This document shows, piece by piece, positions 51,661 through 64,000 of a DNA stretch of 64,000 bases. Within the stretch, counting starts at the first letter, position 1, and each line of letters starts with the position of its first letter. Position numbers and translations under genes: made by a program. The notes beneath the pieces are model-generated. The model was not told the origin of the DNA and ran no database searches. It was given only the letters and a program-made list of their open reading frames with translations. Source of the DNA: Druceiella hillmani (lineage: Eukaryota > Arthropoda > Insecta > Lepidoptera > Hepialidae); contig JAYKKI010000134.1 in NCBI GenBank assembly GCA_039881145.1, positions 1,708,001 through 1,772,000 on the forward strand, given 5' to 3'.

Positions 51661-51791
51661 CGCTTACGATTTTTGCATTTAACGCTTACGATTTTTGCAT
51701 TTAACGCTTACGATTTTTGCATTTAACGCTTACGATTTTTGCATTTAACGCTTACGATTTTTGCATTTAACGCTTACGATTTTTGCATTGT
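51661..51791. repeat. 22-bp minisatellite, six copies
   Basis: The unit cgcttacgatttttgcattt (plus aa) is repeated perfectly from 51661, 51683, 51705, 51727, 51749 and 51771. The last copy ends at 'gcatt' before diverging to gtacg. There are no spacers. Near-identity implies recent expansion. Confidence 0.97.
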
Positions 51792-52680
51792 ACGTTCTCT
51801 GTCTTTAAGAGATAAGAAATAAATTACTTTATTACTCTTATCCCATTAGACATTTATTTTCCCTATCATGCGTATGCCATATCCGATTTATTACCAAATT
51901 TACGTTTTAGCTACAAATGAGACAGAATTTCGTAATATTCATTTAAACATGTCGAAATGAGTAATGAGGATCTGTTGAAACATTGAGATATCTGTTAAGA
52001 TATTTGTCGTATTAGCTCTGGTAGAATTGATATTAATTACAGTACAATTTTGTAATTAAAGCCGTACAACGAGGCTTAGAGATAATTATATTGTCAATGA
52101 GATACGACTGACTTGTAGTTAGGATTTTAAGCCCAGTCCGCACTACAGGAAAACTTTAAGATAAACCAAATATTGTTGCAGAGGAGCTTAAATTAATTAA
52201 AAAGAATTTAACAATGTTTTAAAACAAATTTATAAAAACAATTGAAGCATAGACGTAATTCTGTGATCGATTAAAACAGTTCTATATTCAAATTATAATA
52301 TCCAAATTTTTGTAAATATATTCTATTTTATAATTAAACCGAAACATGGTAAAAAGTAGTTAAAATCTAAATTCAGCGAATAAATAAATTTGTTGCAAAG
52401 AAAACCTTGTCAAAAGGAAAAATTTCGCGGAGATAATCAAAAGAATTATATATTCTGCATTCGTCTATTTGAAATTTTGAAATGAATTGCAATTTCTCTC
52501 AGCAATTCTCGCCTCTCATTAAACAAGTGTTTCACTATCCATTTCTTTGGTTATTTGCCGACATATGGATATTTTAACTACAACATGACCTTTATACGCA
52601 GTATAAAGATCAAATTATGTCTAAATCTTTTAATTAGTGTTAATTTTTAGAATTCCTGTGCCCAAAACAAAAGAAAGTCA
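51792..52680. other. AT-rich DNA, nothing recognised
   Basis: No open frame, repeat or island stands out. Confidence 0.5.
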
Positions 52681-52775
52681 TCCACTTGTCCATCGGTCAA
52701 TCTACCATAATAATTTTTATCAGAAATCGCTTGACCTGGAAATTTGGCATTGTAATAAAGCACATCGACCCACAT
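52681..52775 (+). mobile_element. Interspersed repeat relic (family 1, fragment)
   Basis: 'cttgtccatcggtc', 'atcagaaatcgcttgacctg', then 'gaaatttggcattgtaataa' align with the opening landmark of copy B (62521-62590: ctgtctatcacgg, ctcggtaaccgcttgacgta, aactttatatttgg, cacaataataa). The rest of the element is not clear downstream. Confidence 0.5.
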
Positions 52776-53253
52776 ATATGTATATAAAAAGTTAACACTC
52801 AGAAAGACTCGTATCGAAATTTTCCAAAAAAAAATGTTCGTAATTTAAAAAAAACTTAATTTTTTTTTAAAGTTACGAACAGATTTTTAAATTTTTTTTT
52901 ATAGTATGGGGTGTTATTTAAAAGTACTAGTCATATGGTACTCACAAATAATTTTATAATCTTAATTAGTATGCCTTCAGATATATACTGAAAAATATAC
53001 AAAAAATATGCGCCCTTCTTTTTTCAAAACTATTGAACCTAAAATTGTGAAAAAATAACTTTTGCAAATTTACGGAAAAGTTGTAAGAAAACCACAACGA
53101 TAATTTTCGGTGCCATAGTCTTCGAGATATTTACTTTAATATATGCAGGGGACGTACATTATATAAATTCATGTAAGTAATAATATATTAGAAAATAAAA
53201 TCACTTCAGACTAGGGATAAAGCCTTAAGATGATAAATGACGTAATTGAATTA

Positions 53254-53315
53254 GTGAAATAGATAATTACTTTATTTATCAAGCGATTTTTACGATAAAT
53301 AAAGTAATTTCACAT
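53254..53315. repeat. Imperfect hairpin with 16-bp perfect core stem
   Basis: AATTACTTTATTTATC (53265-53280) pairs with GATAAATAAAGTAATT (53294-53309) around a 13-base loop. Outside a 4-5 base bulge (agata), GTGAAAT (53254-53260) pairs with the continuing TTCAC. The total is about 62 bases with roughly 21 pairs, the size range of an insect microRNA precursor, though the stem is very A/T-rich. Confidence 0.8.
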
Positions 53316-53876
53316 CAAACTGAGGATAAAGGTCCTTGACGCTCGAGCTATACTCACACTTGGTCTGTTTTTGTTTAATCGTTTATGGTTTGATTTTACG
53401 TAACTGAAAGCAAAATGGATAAATTCATCTTTTAATGCTAGTAATTAACACTTTCACCTTGTGTTTAGTCACGGAATAGCCAAAAAAACTGTTTTTAGAC
53501 GTGAATTAACCTTGAATATTAAAATAAATTTCTGGGCAAATAATTTTTTTGTTTTTAATATTGGAATCTATAAATAACATTTTGTGTAATAAGTAATATC
53601 AATTATGATAGAAAATATTACAGCCAATGTTATAAAATTTAAAACTTTTTAAATTCAAATGAAGGTATTTAATTTTTCGGATCAATTTACTTTTATTTCA
53701 ATTGTACCAATGTAAATAAAATACTGCGTTACTCACAGTAAAACGTTTTAATGGTACCATACAATTTGCACAAATATTCATTCCGGGCTTTATTTTTGTT
53801 GTAATTAACTTTGTAATGTCTCTATATAAAGATAGCAAATTTTATTGTTAAGCACATTATATACATTCTTTATGTG

Positions 53877-53878
<2 letters not shown>

Positions 53879-53926
<48 letters not shown>

Positions 53927-53957
53927 ATTTATGTATATATATATTTTTTTTTTTTTT
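53879..53957. repeat. (TA)n tract followed by poly-T
   Basis: TA microsatellite to about 53944 with tgtatg interruptions, then a T run. Confidence 0.95.
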
Positions 53958-54229
53958 CTTTTATTTATAACGGATAATGTCAGCAAGCGCAAAATACCAT
54001 AAAATACAATTAATTTCCGAATTTAAAAATAGTTCTGCATAATGTACATTCAATTTCTTCATAAATATTCATTTATTTACATGCTAAAATACTTTATGAC
54101 ACATCAAATTTTAATGTAACATATAAGTTTGATATAAAAGTTTTGTCATCTTTTAATAAGTCGTAAGTACAGCTCTATCTTTTGAAACGTTCTTAACACA
54201 TTAGTCAATAACATGACATATCTTGCAGA

Positions 54230-54328
54230 CGTCACGTCGTGCTGGCGAAATGTCGCGCCAAGACTAATGTACGATTTGAGTTAGCACAATATTACGCGAG
54301 CAATACGCTTACGTACGGCTCGCTGTAA
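54230..54328 (+). CDS. Candidate terminal exon in a GC-rich island (tentative)
   Basis: A good acceptor (catatcttgcag, ending 54228) precedes a 32-codon open frame that reads RHVVLAKCRAKTNVRFELAQ and then YYASNTLTYGSL, followed by TAA (54326-54328). The island (about 54220-54340) is far richer in GC than its flanks. The peptide composition is protein-like but unrecognised. The island also contains CG-rich motifs (gacgtcacgtcgtg) that would suit a promoter or enhancer, so a regulatory role is an equal alternative. Confidence 0.25.
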   Translation, partial: RHVVLAKCRAKTNVRFELAQYYASNTLTYGSL

Positions 54329-58254
<3,926 letters not shown>

Positions 58255-58674
58255 AATGTAAAGATTTTGTTTAACAAAGTAAAACGAGTAATTTACTTAT
58301 TCATAATACCTATAACAATCAAATTATTTACAGAAGCATTATTACAGAGTGACAAAAAGTATTCTGAATTCCTGGAAAAATATCCCAGAATTTCAGAATC
58401 CATAAAATGTAAGATGACTGAAAATAAAACATTCACCAAAATTACTCCGCACAAGGTTAAAGAAAGCTCTCTTATCGCTTTACTCAAAGTGATAATTCAT
58501 AGGAAAGTGATCACGGCTAAGAAAGGAAAGAGAAATATACAGTTAACAATGTCACAAGATTTTTATGAAAAGAAATATTTTCCTTTTATACTTCTTTATC
58601 AATTTCCATATTCATTCCTCTCACATCAAAGTTATTTTCAACTTCATACAACGAGTATAAAAAACAAATTTTAA
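58255..58674 (+). CDS. Longest non-repetitive open frame, 139 codons (unassigned)
   Basis: A frame is open from 58255 to a TAA at 58672-58674. It has no ATG near its beginning; the first Met codon is in KCKMTENKTF, about 50 codons in. The content is mixed and protein-like (RVIYLFIIPITIKLFTEAL; SDKKYSEFLEKYPRISESI; HKVKESSLIALLKVI), with a hydrophobic start and Lys-rich middle. By rough reckoning a frame this long is uncommon but not impossible in 64 kb of such AT-rich DNA. Base composition matches the surroundings, and no splice or family evidence supports it. Confidence 0.22.
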   Translation, partial: NVKILFNKVKRVIYLFIIPITIKLFTEALLQSDKKYSEFLEKYPRISESIKCKMTENKTFTKITPHKVKESSLIALLKVIIHRKVITAKKGKRNIQLTMSQDFYEKKYFPFILLYQFPYSFLSHQSYFQLHTTSIKNKF

Positions 58675-61411
58675 CCGATACATATCATGCTACAAAAGGA
58701 TATATTATGTGCAGACTAACATTCAGACACAGATGCTCACATAGTCATGTCACCGTACAGGAGTATCGGATTTCAGATATAAGTTTGATATTTGCGTCGA
58801 TATAGAAAATGGAGCCCGGGAAGCCGACAAAAGAACGTAGTTCCCCAACCTTACTACTCAGATGCTTCTGGAAGAAATGAGGTAGAGAGTGAGAAAATTA
58901 TGTGAATGCGTGCAGTGTTATTAATGGATGGAGAGAATATTTTTTCTTTTTTGTTATCCTTTTAATGTAAATACAATCTGATTTGATTTTGATAGCAGAC
59001 TGGCGACCTTTTAGGCGATGTGTAGGTGGATTAAGATAAGACGTGTAAAAGATCTTCAACGCCTTTCACGAAATCCATCTATGGTTTTTGATCTTTCTTT
59101 AATTTGGAAAGTAACGAGAGTGTGGTGTTATAATAATTCTGCCTTATGACAGGCTGTTTTGATTACAAAAGGATTTATTATATGGAAGACATTTGTCTTT
59201 TTTTCGATTTTTATTAATCTTCTTAATATTTTTACGTATCTTCATTCAAAAGATTAGTATACAGAAACAAAGGCATGACATTTGAGAAATAATATTCTTA
59301 TTTGAAAATAAATTGTTAGTTATGAATAAAATATAAAAAAGTTTTTAATGAACCATGCCTTTATTCGCACGAATCCTTAATTTATTTACGCAAGTTATTT
59401 AAAAAAATTGTAATAAGTTTTGAATTAAATCAAGGGTTTAGCTACTCCACCATAGACTTCGTCTTATGGTATATGATCAAAAATAATATATGTTATCTGA
59501 AGGTAATATAGAGTATTGACCAAAAAGTAGAGTATTACATGATTAGCTACAAAAATATTTCTAGATGCCACTGCATTTGAATAGATATTTAACCTATATT
59601 AGGTATACAGTACAAGTTAGGCAACGCCTACGTGTAGATACCATAATGTTTGGTATCTCACCACAATGTTACCATCTTGGAAAGTAATAGCGTGTAGACA
59701 TGCTTAACAGAATCCATTGCCAATATCATCATAACTTTAGAATGGTTTGAGATATACAATGAAACAAAACGAAATTGTTTCAGGACCAAGATCCAGGTGT
59801 ATTAACTGTGTAAAATGTGAATAGTCGCTCAGGCCAATAGCTTCTTAAGTTTTGAAGGTAAATCAATTCATACAGCCAGAAAGATGAATAAAGAGACCGA
59901 CAACTTTTCTTCTGATATTCGACTCGTATTAGTAATCGAATATGCAAATGGAAAAATATTTAAAACCAGAAAATTTGAAAATCATAAAATGACACTTCAA
60001 TTCCATTTATATGTATTGTACAGTTTACAAACTAATATTTATTGTAAATTTTAGTATTAAATATTAAACGCAAAAAAACACTATTTTTCCAAATTAGATG
60101 TTATTTGTCCGAATTAAGTCAATAAAAAAATATTTTTTAAATTATCTACCTTCTATTTAAGTATACCGAAGCGTAACTGTGCTTATAACTTACGATCATT
60201 TTACCTTTTTTTTAAATTTTGTTATCTTGTTATCAAAATATTATACAACACAAGTGTTCTTCGGATGGCAGGTTCAGCGAAATATTGCACATAATTTTTT
60301 CCAATATGTTAAAATGTCTGGTTAACCCATGGAACTTACCTCTACAAACTTCACGAAATTTTTAGTTAGATATGAAACTTTTCTTTTCTAATTTAATAAA
60401 CGCATAGTTCTTAGGTATATAACTTTCCTGATTACAAGCCTATTATTGTCATTTGCTGCATAGTCTTTACGTATTTTGTATTTTCATGTATGAGTCGTCA
60501 TTAAACAAACTAAATATATAAAATTATCACAACGAAACCTCTATATCAAAGACGCGTACTGTAATATTTATTCAGCAACATTCAGGCCTTTAGTAGACTA
60601 TCCTCGCCGCCACCGCCTTACTTCTGTTACGCATATTCGCGACACTACTTAAAATAATACATTACTAAGTAATAGCAAGTGTTAATTAAGAAGTAAAGCA
60701 AATTCTTTTCACGTCATTTGCTTTTTCTTTACATTATGTTTATTATGAAAGTAAAAGTCCTATACATTTTTGTATGAAAAAAATGTCCAACTTTTTTTCT
60801 GTCTGGACCAAATAAACGTTTCCAACAATATTGAATGTCTCAATGGAAGTGGGAAGTTAAAACTTTGGAAATGAACAGCGCTGTTATTTAATGTAAACTA
60901 ACGTTGAAAATTGTATTTATTTATATTATCTCTCACCTCGACAGTTAAAAACACCTTTGTAGAACCACTCGATTCAATTCATAAAAAGGAGAATCGATTT
61001 AATTTTTTGTTAGAAGTTTTGAAACGTTTGCACAAACTTATTGAAAAATTAAAGAAAACTATTTGTACTCAGTCCTTTTACTGTTCCGAGCTCAAGTTGC
61101 TTAAAAGGAACAATAATGAAGGATTCACATCGTCGTATATGCGTTCGTCCCTTTATCACGAGATTTTCTGCGGAACTATTAGATGTAAAAATTTGATATT
61201 TAAGGCAGAGATATAATAAGTAACTCAATTATAAATGTTAAGTTTAAAAAAAACAATTTTGAATCCGGGGGTTAAATTAGGAAATTAAACAAAAATATTA
61301 AATAAATATTCAATATTTAATAAATATTTCACACGATGTAACGAAAGACTCTTCTCATTACACGTTTTTCAAAATTTTTAATTTGGCTCTGTCGAAACGC
61401 TCCTCACTTAC
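58675..61411. other. AT-rich DNA, no supported gene
   Basis: Small GC-richer spots occur at 58800-58870 and 60590-60650 (ctcgccgccaccgcc). A 101-codon plus frame at 60911-61216 (STVKNTFVEPLDSIHKKEN...) lacks ATG at its start and any splice support. A small stem (TAGGC-AAC-GCCTA) followed by GATACC/GGTATC lies at 59617-59657. Confidence 0.4.
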
Positions 61412-61531
61412 CTCTGCGTATACGCGATAAGATACGGCATTGGGACGGTCGGCGTTAAGTAGCGCGACATACGGGTCCTTTTTAACAATGAAGTCAGAGT
61501 TATATTTAAGTGTGGAAGGATGGCAGTAACA
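61412..61531 (-). CDS. Probable internal coding exon, 120 nt (unassigned)
   Basis: On minus, the acceptor cttgcacaattag (ending at 61532) is followed by exactly 40 open codons and then the donor CAGAG|GTAAGTGAG. The frame gives CYCHPSTLKYNSDFIVKKDP and then YVALLNADRPNAVSYRVYAE. The last 25 codons are strongly GC-richer than the surroundings and use C/G third positions, unlike neighbouring AT-rich DNA. Phase 0 at both ends makes it a neat cassette exon. A second frame is also open (TSLLKRTRMSRYLTPTVPM...), so the phase is not certain. The nearby terminal-exon candidate at 63206 ends in a stop, so this exon would belong to another transcript form or gene. I do not recognise the family. Confidence 0.45.
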
Positions 61532-62518
61532 CTAATTGTGCAAGTATAACTTGTAATTGAGTGATTTTTAATTTTTTAAATTCAATATTGTATTTAGAAT
61601 ATTAGATAAGAAATTTTTTAAATAAAAAAATTATATTAGATAATGGGAAGCATCTCACAATTAAATGAATGGGAAGTTTCTCATCAAATTCAATATTAAT
61701 TAGTTAAGCAACAACTAATCCGTCATATTATTAATCAACCATGGTTCATTTGGAAGACCAAGAGAATATTTCTACTTCTTCACCAAAATGTAAAGTTGGT
61801 TTTCTATAGGAAAATGGACAGACGAGCCTAGTTCTACCAAGTAATGTAAACTAACTTTCGAATTTGTTTCTACAAGAGTTCTAATTTTTTTCAACATTAA
61901 ATGTAGGAAGCGACTAAATGAGAAACACCACACATAAACATTTACTTTCTTGAATCTCTAAAACCAATATTTAACCGTGATAAAGGAAAATACATCTACA
62001 CCCACTGTTATGTATTTATTGTTTCACTGATCGCTTTTCGCCTCAGACAGCATTCATGCAAGAAGAGTACTACAATATCGGTTTTTGAAATTCTCATTTT
62101 TTATTTATTCCTCATTCGCCGAAAATCAGTTATAAACCGACAAGAAGACAGAATTTTATGCTGTTTACACAAAGTACCAGTGATGTTCAAGAAATTTCTA
62201 TAATATTTCAGTATTCCCTCCAAAAATGGGAAGTTTATTAGTGCTCAGTTAATATTTTGAAGTATTTTTTTTAACATACCATTTATCCGCGCACGTCAGT
62301 AAAGAACTAAAAGTGAAACCTGTGGCGTTCTATTAAAAGTAATTAACCTTAAATACACCACATAAATTTCTGACCACACAAAAGTGAGGCATAACAGCAA
62401 AATAATTCTAAGTTTTTGATATAAAGTAGCATGGCAAATGTAAAACTTAGTATTCTTACAATACGCTTATTCATAAGTTTGAATATTTAAAAAAAATGGA
62501 TCCCTATAAGATCATTCA
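61532..62518. other. AT-rich DNA, nothing recognised
   Basis: Presumed intron or intergenic sequence between the exon candidate and the repeat copy. No island, array or long frame. Confidence 0.5.
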
Positions 62519-63100
62519 TGTTCTGTCTATCACGGCCATTTTTTCTCGGTAACCGCTTGACGTAGAAACTTTATATTTGGCACAATAATAAGGCATATTA
62601 TCGGCATATATTTCTATAAATATTAATAAAAAATATTCATATGGAAATTTTAGGGGTAGGGAGATTAAGTATTGGAAAAATAATAATTCCATATTTAATG
62701 TGGGTTCATCTTTTGAAAAGGTCCCAAAAATATATTTTTCATATATATAATTATTGTATCATCGGAAATGGAACGAAAAATACACAAAATAAGTCATATC
62801 CGAGCTCTCTATTTCCACGATAATTAAACATAAAATTATGAAAAAAAAACAGAATTTTTAGAAGCCTGAACGAGGGTTATAAGAACACTACAGCGATGAT
62901 TGTAGATGTCATAATTTTTTAAATATGAATCATGTTATTACACCTGTGAAAAATATTGTAGGTACTATATTAGCGTTGTGTAAATTTAATGTTTCCAATA
63001 GTTTAATAGAAATACCATTTACTTTCGAAACTTTATGAGTACCTAAATGTGTACGAAACAATCATAGTGCGGACCCTGCGAGTACTTTACAAGTTTTTAA
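62519..63100 (+). mobile_element. Interspersed repeat relic (family 1, copy B)
   Basis: Landmarks in order are 'ttctgtctatcacgg', 'ctcggtaaccgcttgacgta', 'gaaactttatatttggcac' (62521-62583), 'cactacagcgatgattgtag' with 'atgtcataattttttaa' (62887-62922), 'acacctgtgaaaa', 'gtttaatagaaata' and the GC-rich end 'gtgcggaccctgcgagt' with 'acaagttttta' (63067-63099). The same order, similar length and same strand as copy A identify one family. No coding frame of its own is supported. Confidence 0.65.
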
Positions 63101-63205
63101 ATAATAAAAATGCAATCACACGTTAACTGCATCGTTTAATATCTTAAATCTTTTCTTTTATCAGAAAACTTCAATAACTACATAAAACAACTGACTTTCC
63201 CTTGT

Positions 63206-63691
63206 TCATGTATAATAGTCTCTTTCACAACTACCGCATAACCCTTCATGCACTGGCAGAAGATAAACTGGCTCTGACCCCATTTTCCGACCAGCATGCA
63301 ATTTATTTATAGGTAGACTTCCACACCATACACATGTTTCCACATTGTCTGAACTTGGGCTTTCGAAACTTTCGTGAATGCTCAAACTTTTGCGCGTAGT
63401 CACGAAAAACGGCGATATAATAGAGCGATTTTGAATTGTTAATGAATGCCGGCTTATTTGAGGGTGGAGATGAGCAAAGTTTTGGCGCCCGCCATGACGG
63501 CAAAAAAATTAATGACATCGATTTATTATTAGGCACTTTCCGAGTGCATAATTGTAGACTTACTCATCAAGTTTAATTGAAAATAGTTTAACTGAATTCA
63601 AATCCAGCGAGATTAAGTTTCGCGGGGCGGCGCCGCCGTCTTGGCCTTTGTCCTTGTCTCGGTAATTAAGTGCGTCTTCGTTTTTATGTAT
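63206..63691 (-). CDS. Candidate two-exon C-terminal segment with CX2C-X28-CX2C (tentative)
   Basis: The upstream piece (63564-63691, 42 codons plus two bases) is open from just after a TAA and contains NYRDKDKGQDGGAAPRNLIS and LDLNSVKLFSIKLD; its middle is very GC-rich. It ends at the donor GATGA|GTAAGT. A 111-base intron contains ctaat and a pyrimidine-rich tract and ends in aataag. The second piece (63206-63452) continues in the same frame (split codon D, then RHSLTIQNRSIISPFFVTTR...) to VETCVWCG...GLCGSCERDYYT and TGA. Two CxxC pairs 28 residues apart suggest a zinc ribbon. Weak points: the acceptor is AAG, no upstream acceptor or ATG is clear for the first piece, and the family is not recognised. 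Confidence 0.4.
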
Positions 63692-64000
63692 TTATGCTAA
63701 GTAAATGAATCTGTGTACGAAATCCGTCTGCCATCTCCATCTAGCAGAATGATTGTTCAGTTAAATTAGGATTTTAGGTTGTACAACTAGATTTCATTTC
63801 AAGATCCATCTCTTAATTCCGGGGCAAGCTTCTGTTTGTCGGTTTTGTTTACTTTAATACGTTGTCTTTCTTCATTAAAATTAACAGCATTAATAATACA
63901 ACAGATTAATTAATTGTATGTCTTTTATGTTGTTATATATGCACATAATAATCACCATATTTATTCTCTTTTCCTACCTCCATCTTTTTGTTTTGGTGGA
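63692..64000. other. Flank to the window edge, no clear feature
   Basis: On minus, an acceptor-like ttctgctag (about 63743) precedes a short frame MEMADGFRTQIHLLSINT that stops. It is not compatible in frame with the GC-rich piece below it. If a gene lies here, its upstream exons are outside the window. Confidence 0.4.

Overview
This window looks like a piece of an insect nuclear genome, most likely a moth or butterfly. It is strongly AT-rich by eye. It is full of (TA)n microsatellites, has no bacterial-style gene packing, and carries relics of interspersed repeats that I recognise from memory as typical of Lepidoptera. These are a Jockey-type reverse transcriptase fragment containing WSPHEVKY, an RTE-like LINE tail, and a repeat family ending in a GC-rich 'gcggaaccc...gtgcgagt...ggttttta' motif. 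The order-level assignment is an inference from remembered repeats, not from a search.

No complete, recognisable protein-coding gene is present. The sequence is best read as intergenic DNA or the very long introns of one or more genes. Against that background there are small islands that are richer in GC than their surroundings and are bounded by good splice signals. The best are on the minus strand. One is a 120-nt open exon at 61412-61531 that ends in GTAAGTGAG. A second is a two-exon C-terminal segment at 63206-63691 with a CX2C-X28-CX2C zinc-ribbon-like pattern. A third is a two-exon C-terminal segment at 10591-11144 whose reading frame is kept across a consensus intron. A 41-nt micro-exon candidate lies at 17107-17147. 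Weaker plus-strand islands lie near 2.7, 7.6, 24.1, 33.5 and 54.3 kb, and a minus-strand one near 41.5 kb. None of these could be assigned to a known family by reading alone, so all coding calls are tentative.

Layout: 1-5 kb is AT-rich and holds a seven-copy, nearly perfect 45-bp minisatellite (1094-1408). 5-9 kb has a CA/TA/TG microsatellite, a palindrome cluster and the first large repeat-family copy (8581-9200). 10-17 kb has the minus-strand exon candidates and an RTE-like tail (12605-12800). 17-24 kb is mostly empty, with long TA tracts and a perfect 22-bp-arm hairpin (20869-20915). 24-26 kb has a GC island, the reverse transcriptase fragment and a short insertion with 12-bp flanking direct repeats. 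27.8-28.2 kb is a degenerate ~130-bp tandem repeat. 33-42 kb has small islands, another RTE-like tail and two minus-strand copies of the repeat family. 43-54 kb is mostly simple DNA with a 25-bp duplication, a 22-bp six-copy minisatellite and a long hairpin (53254-53315). 57-64 kb has TA tracts, the longest non-repetitive open frame (58255-58674), the best exon candidates and another large repeat copy (62519-63100).

How the parts might work together: if the minus-strand candidates are real, they could belong to one or more minus-strand transcripts with long introns. The 63.2-kb and 10.6-kb segments both end in stops, so at least two transcripts or alternative 3' ends would be needed. RNA-seq mapping is the decisive test.
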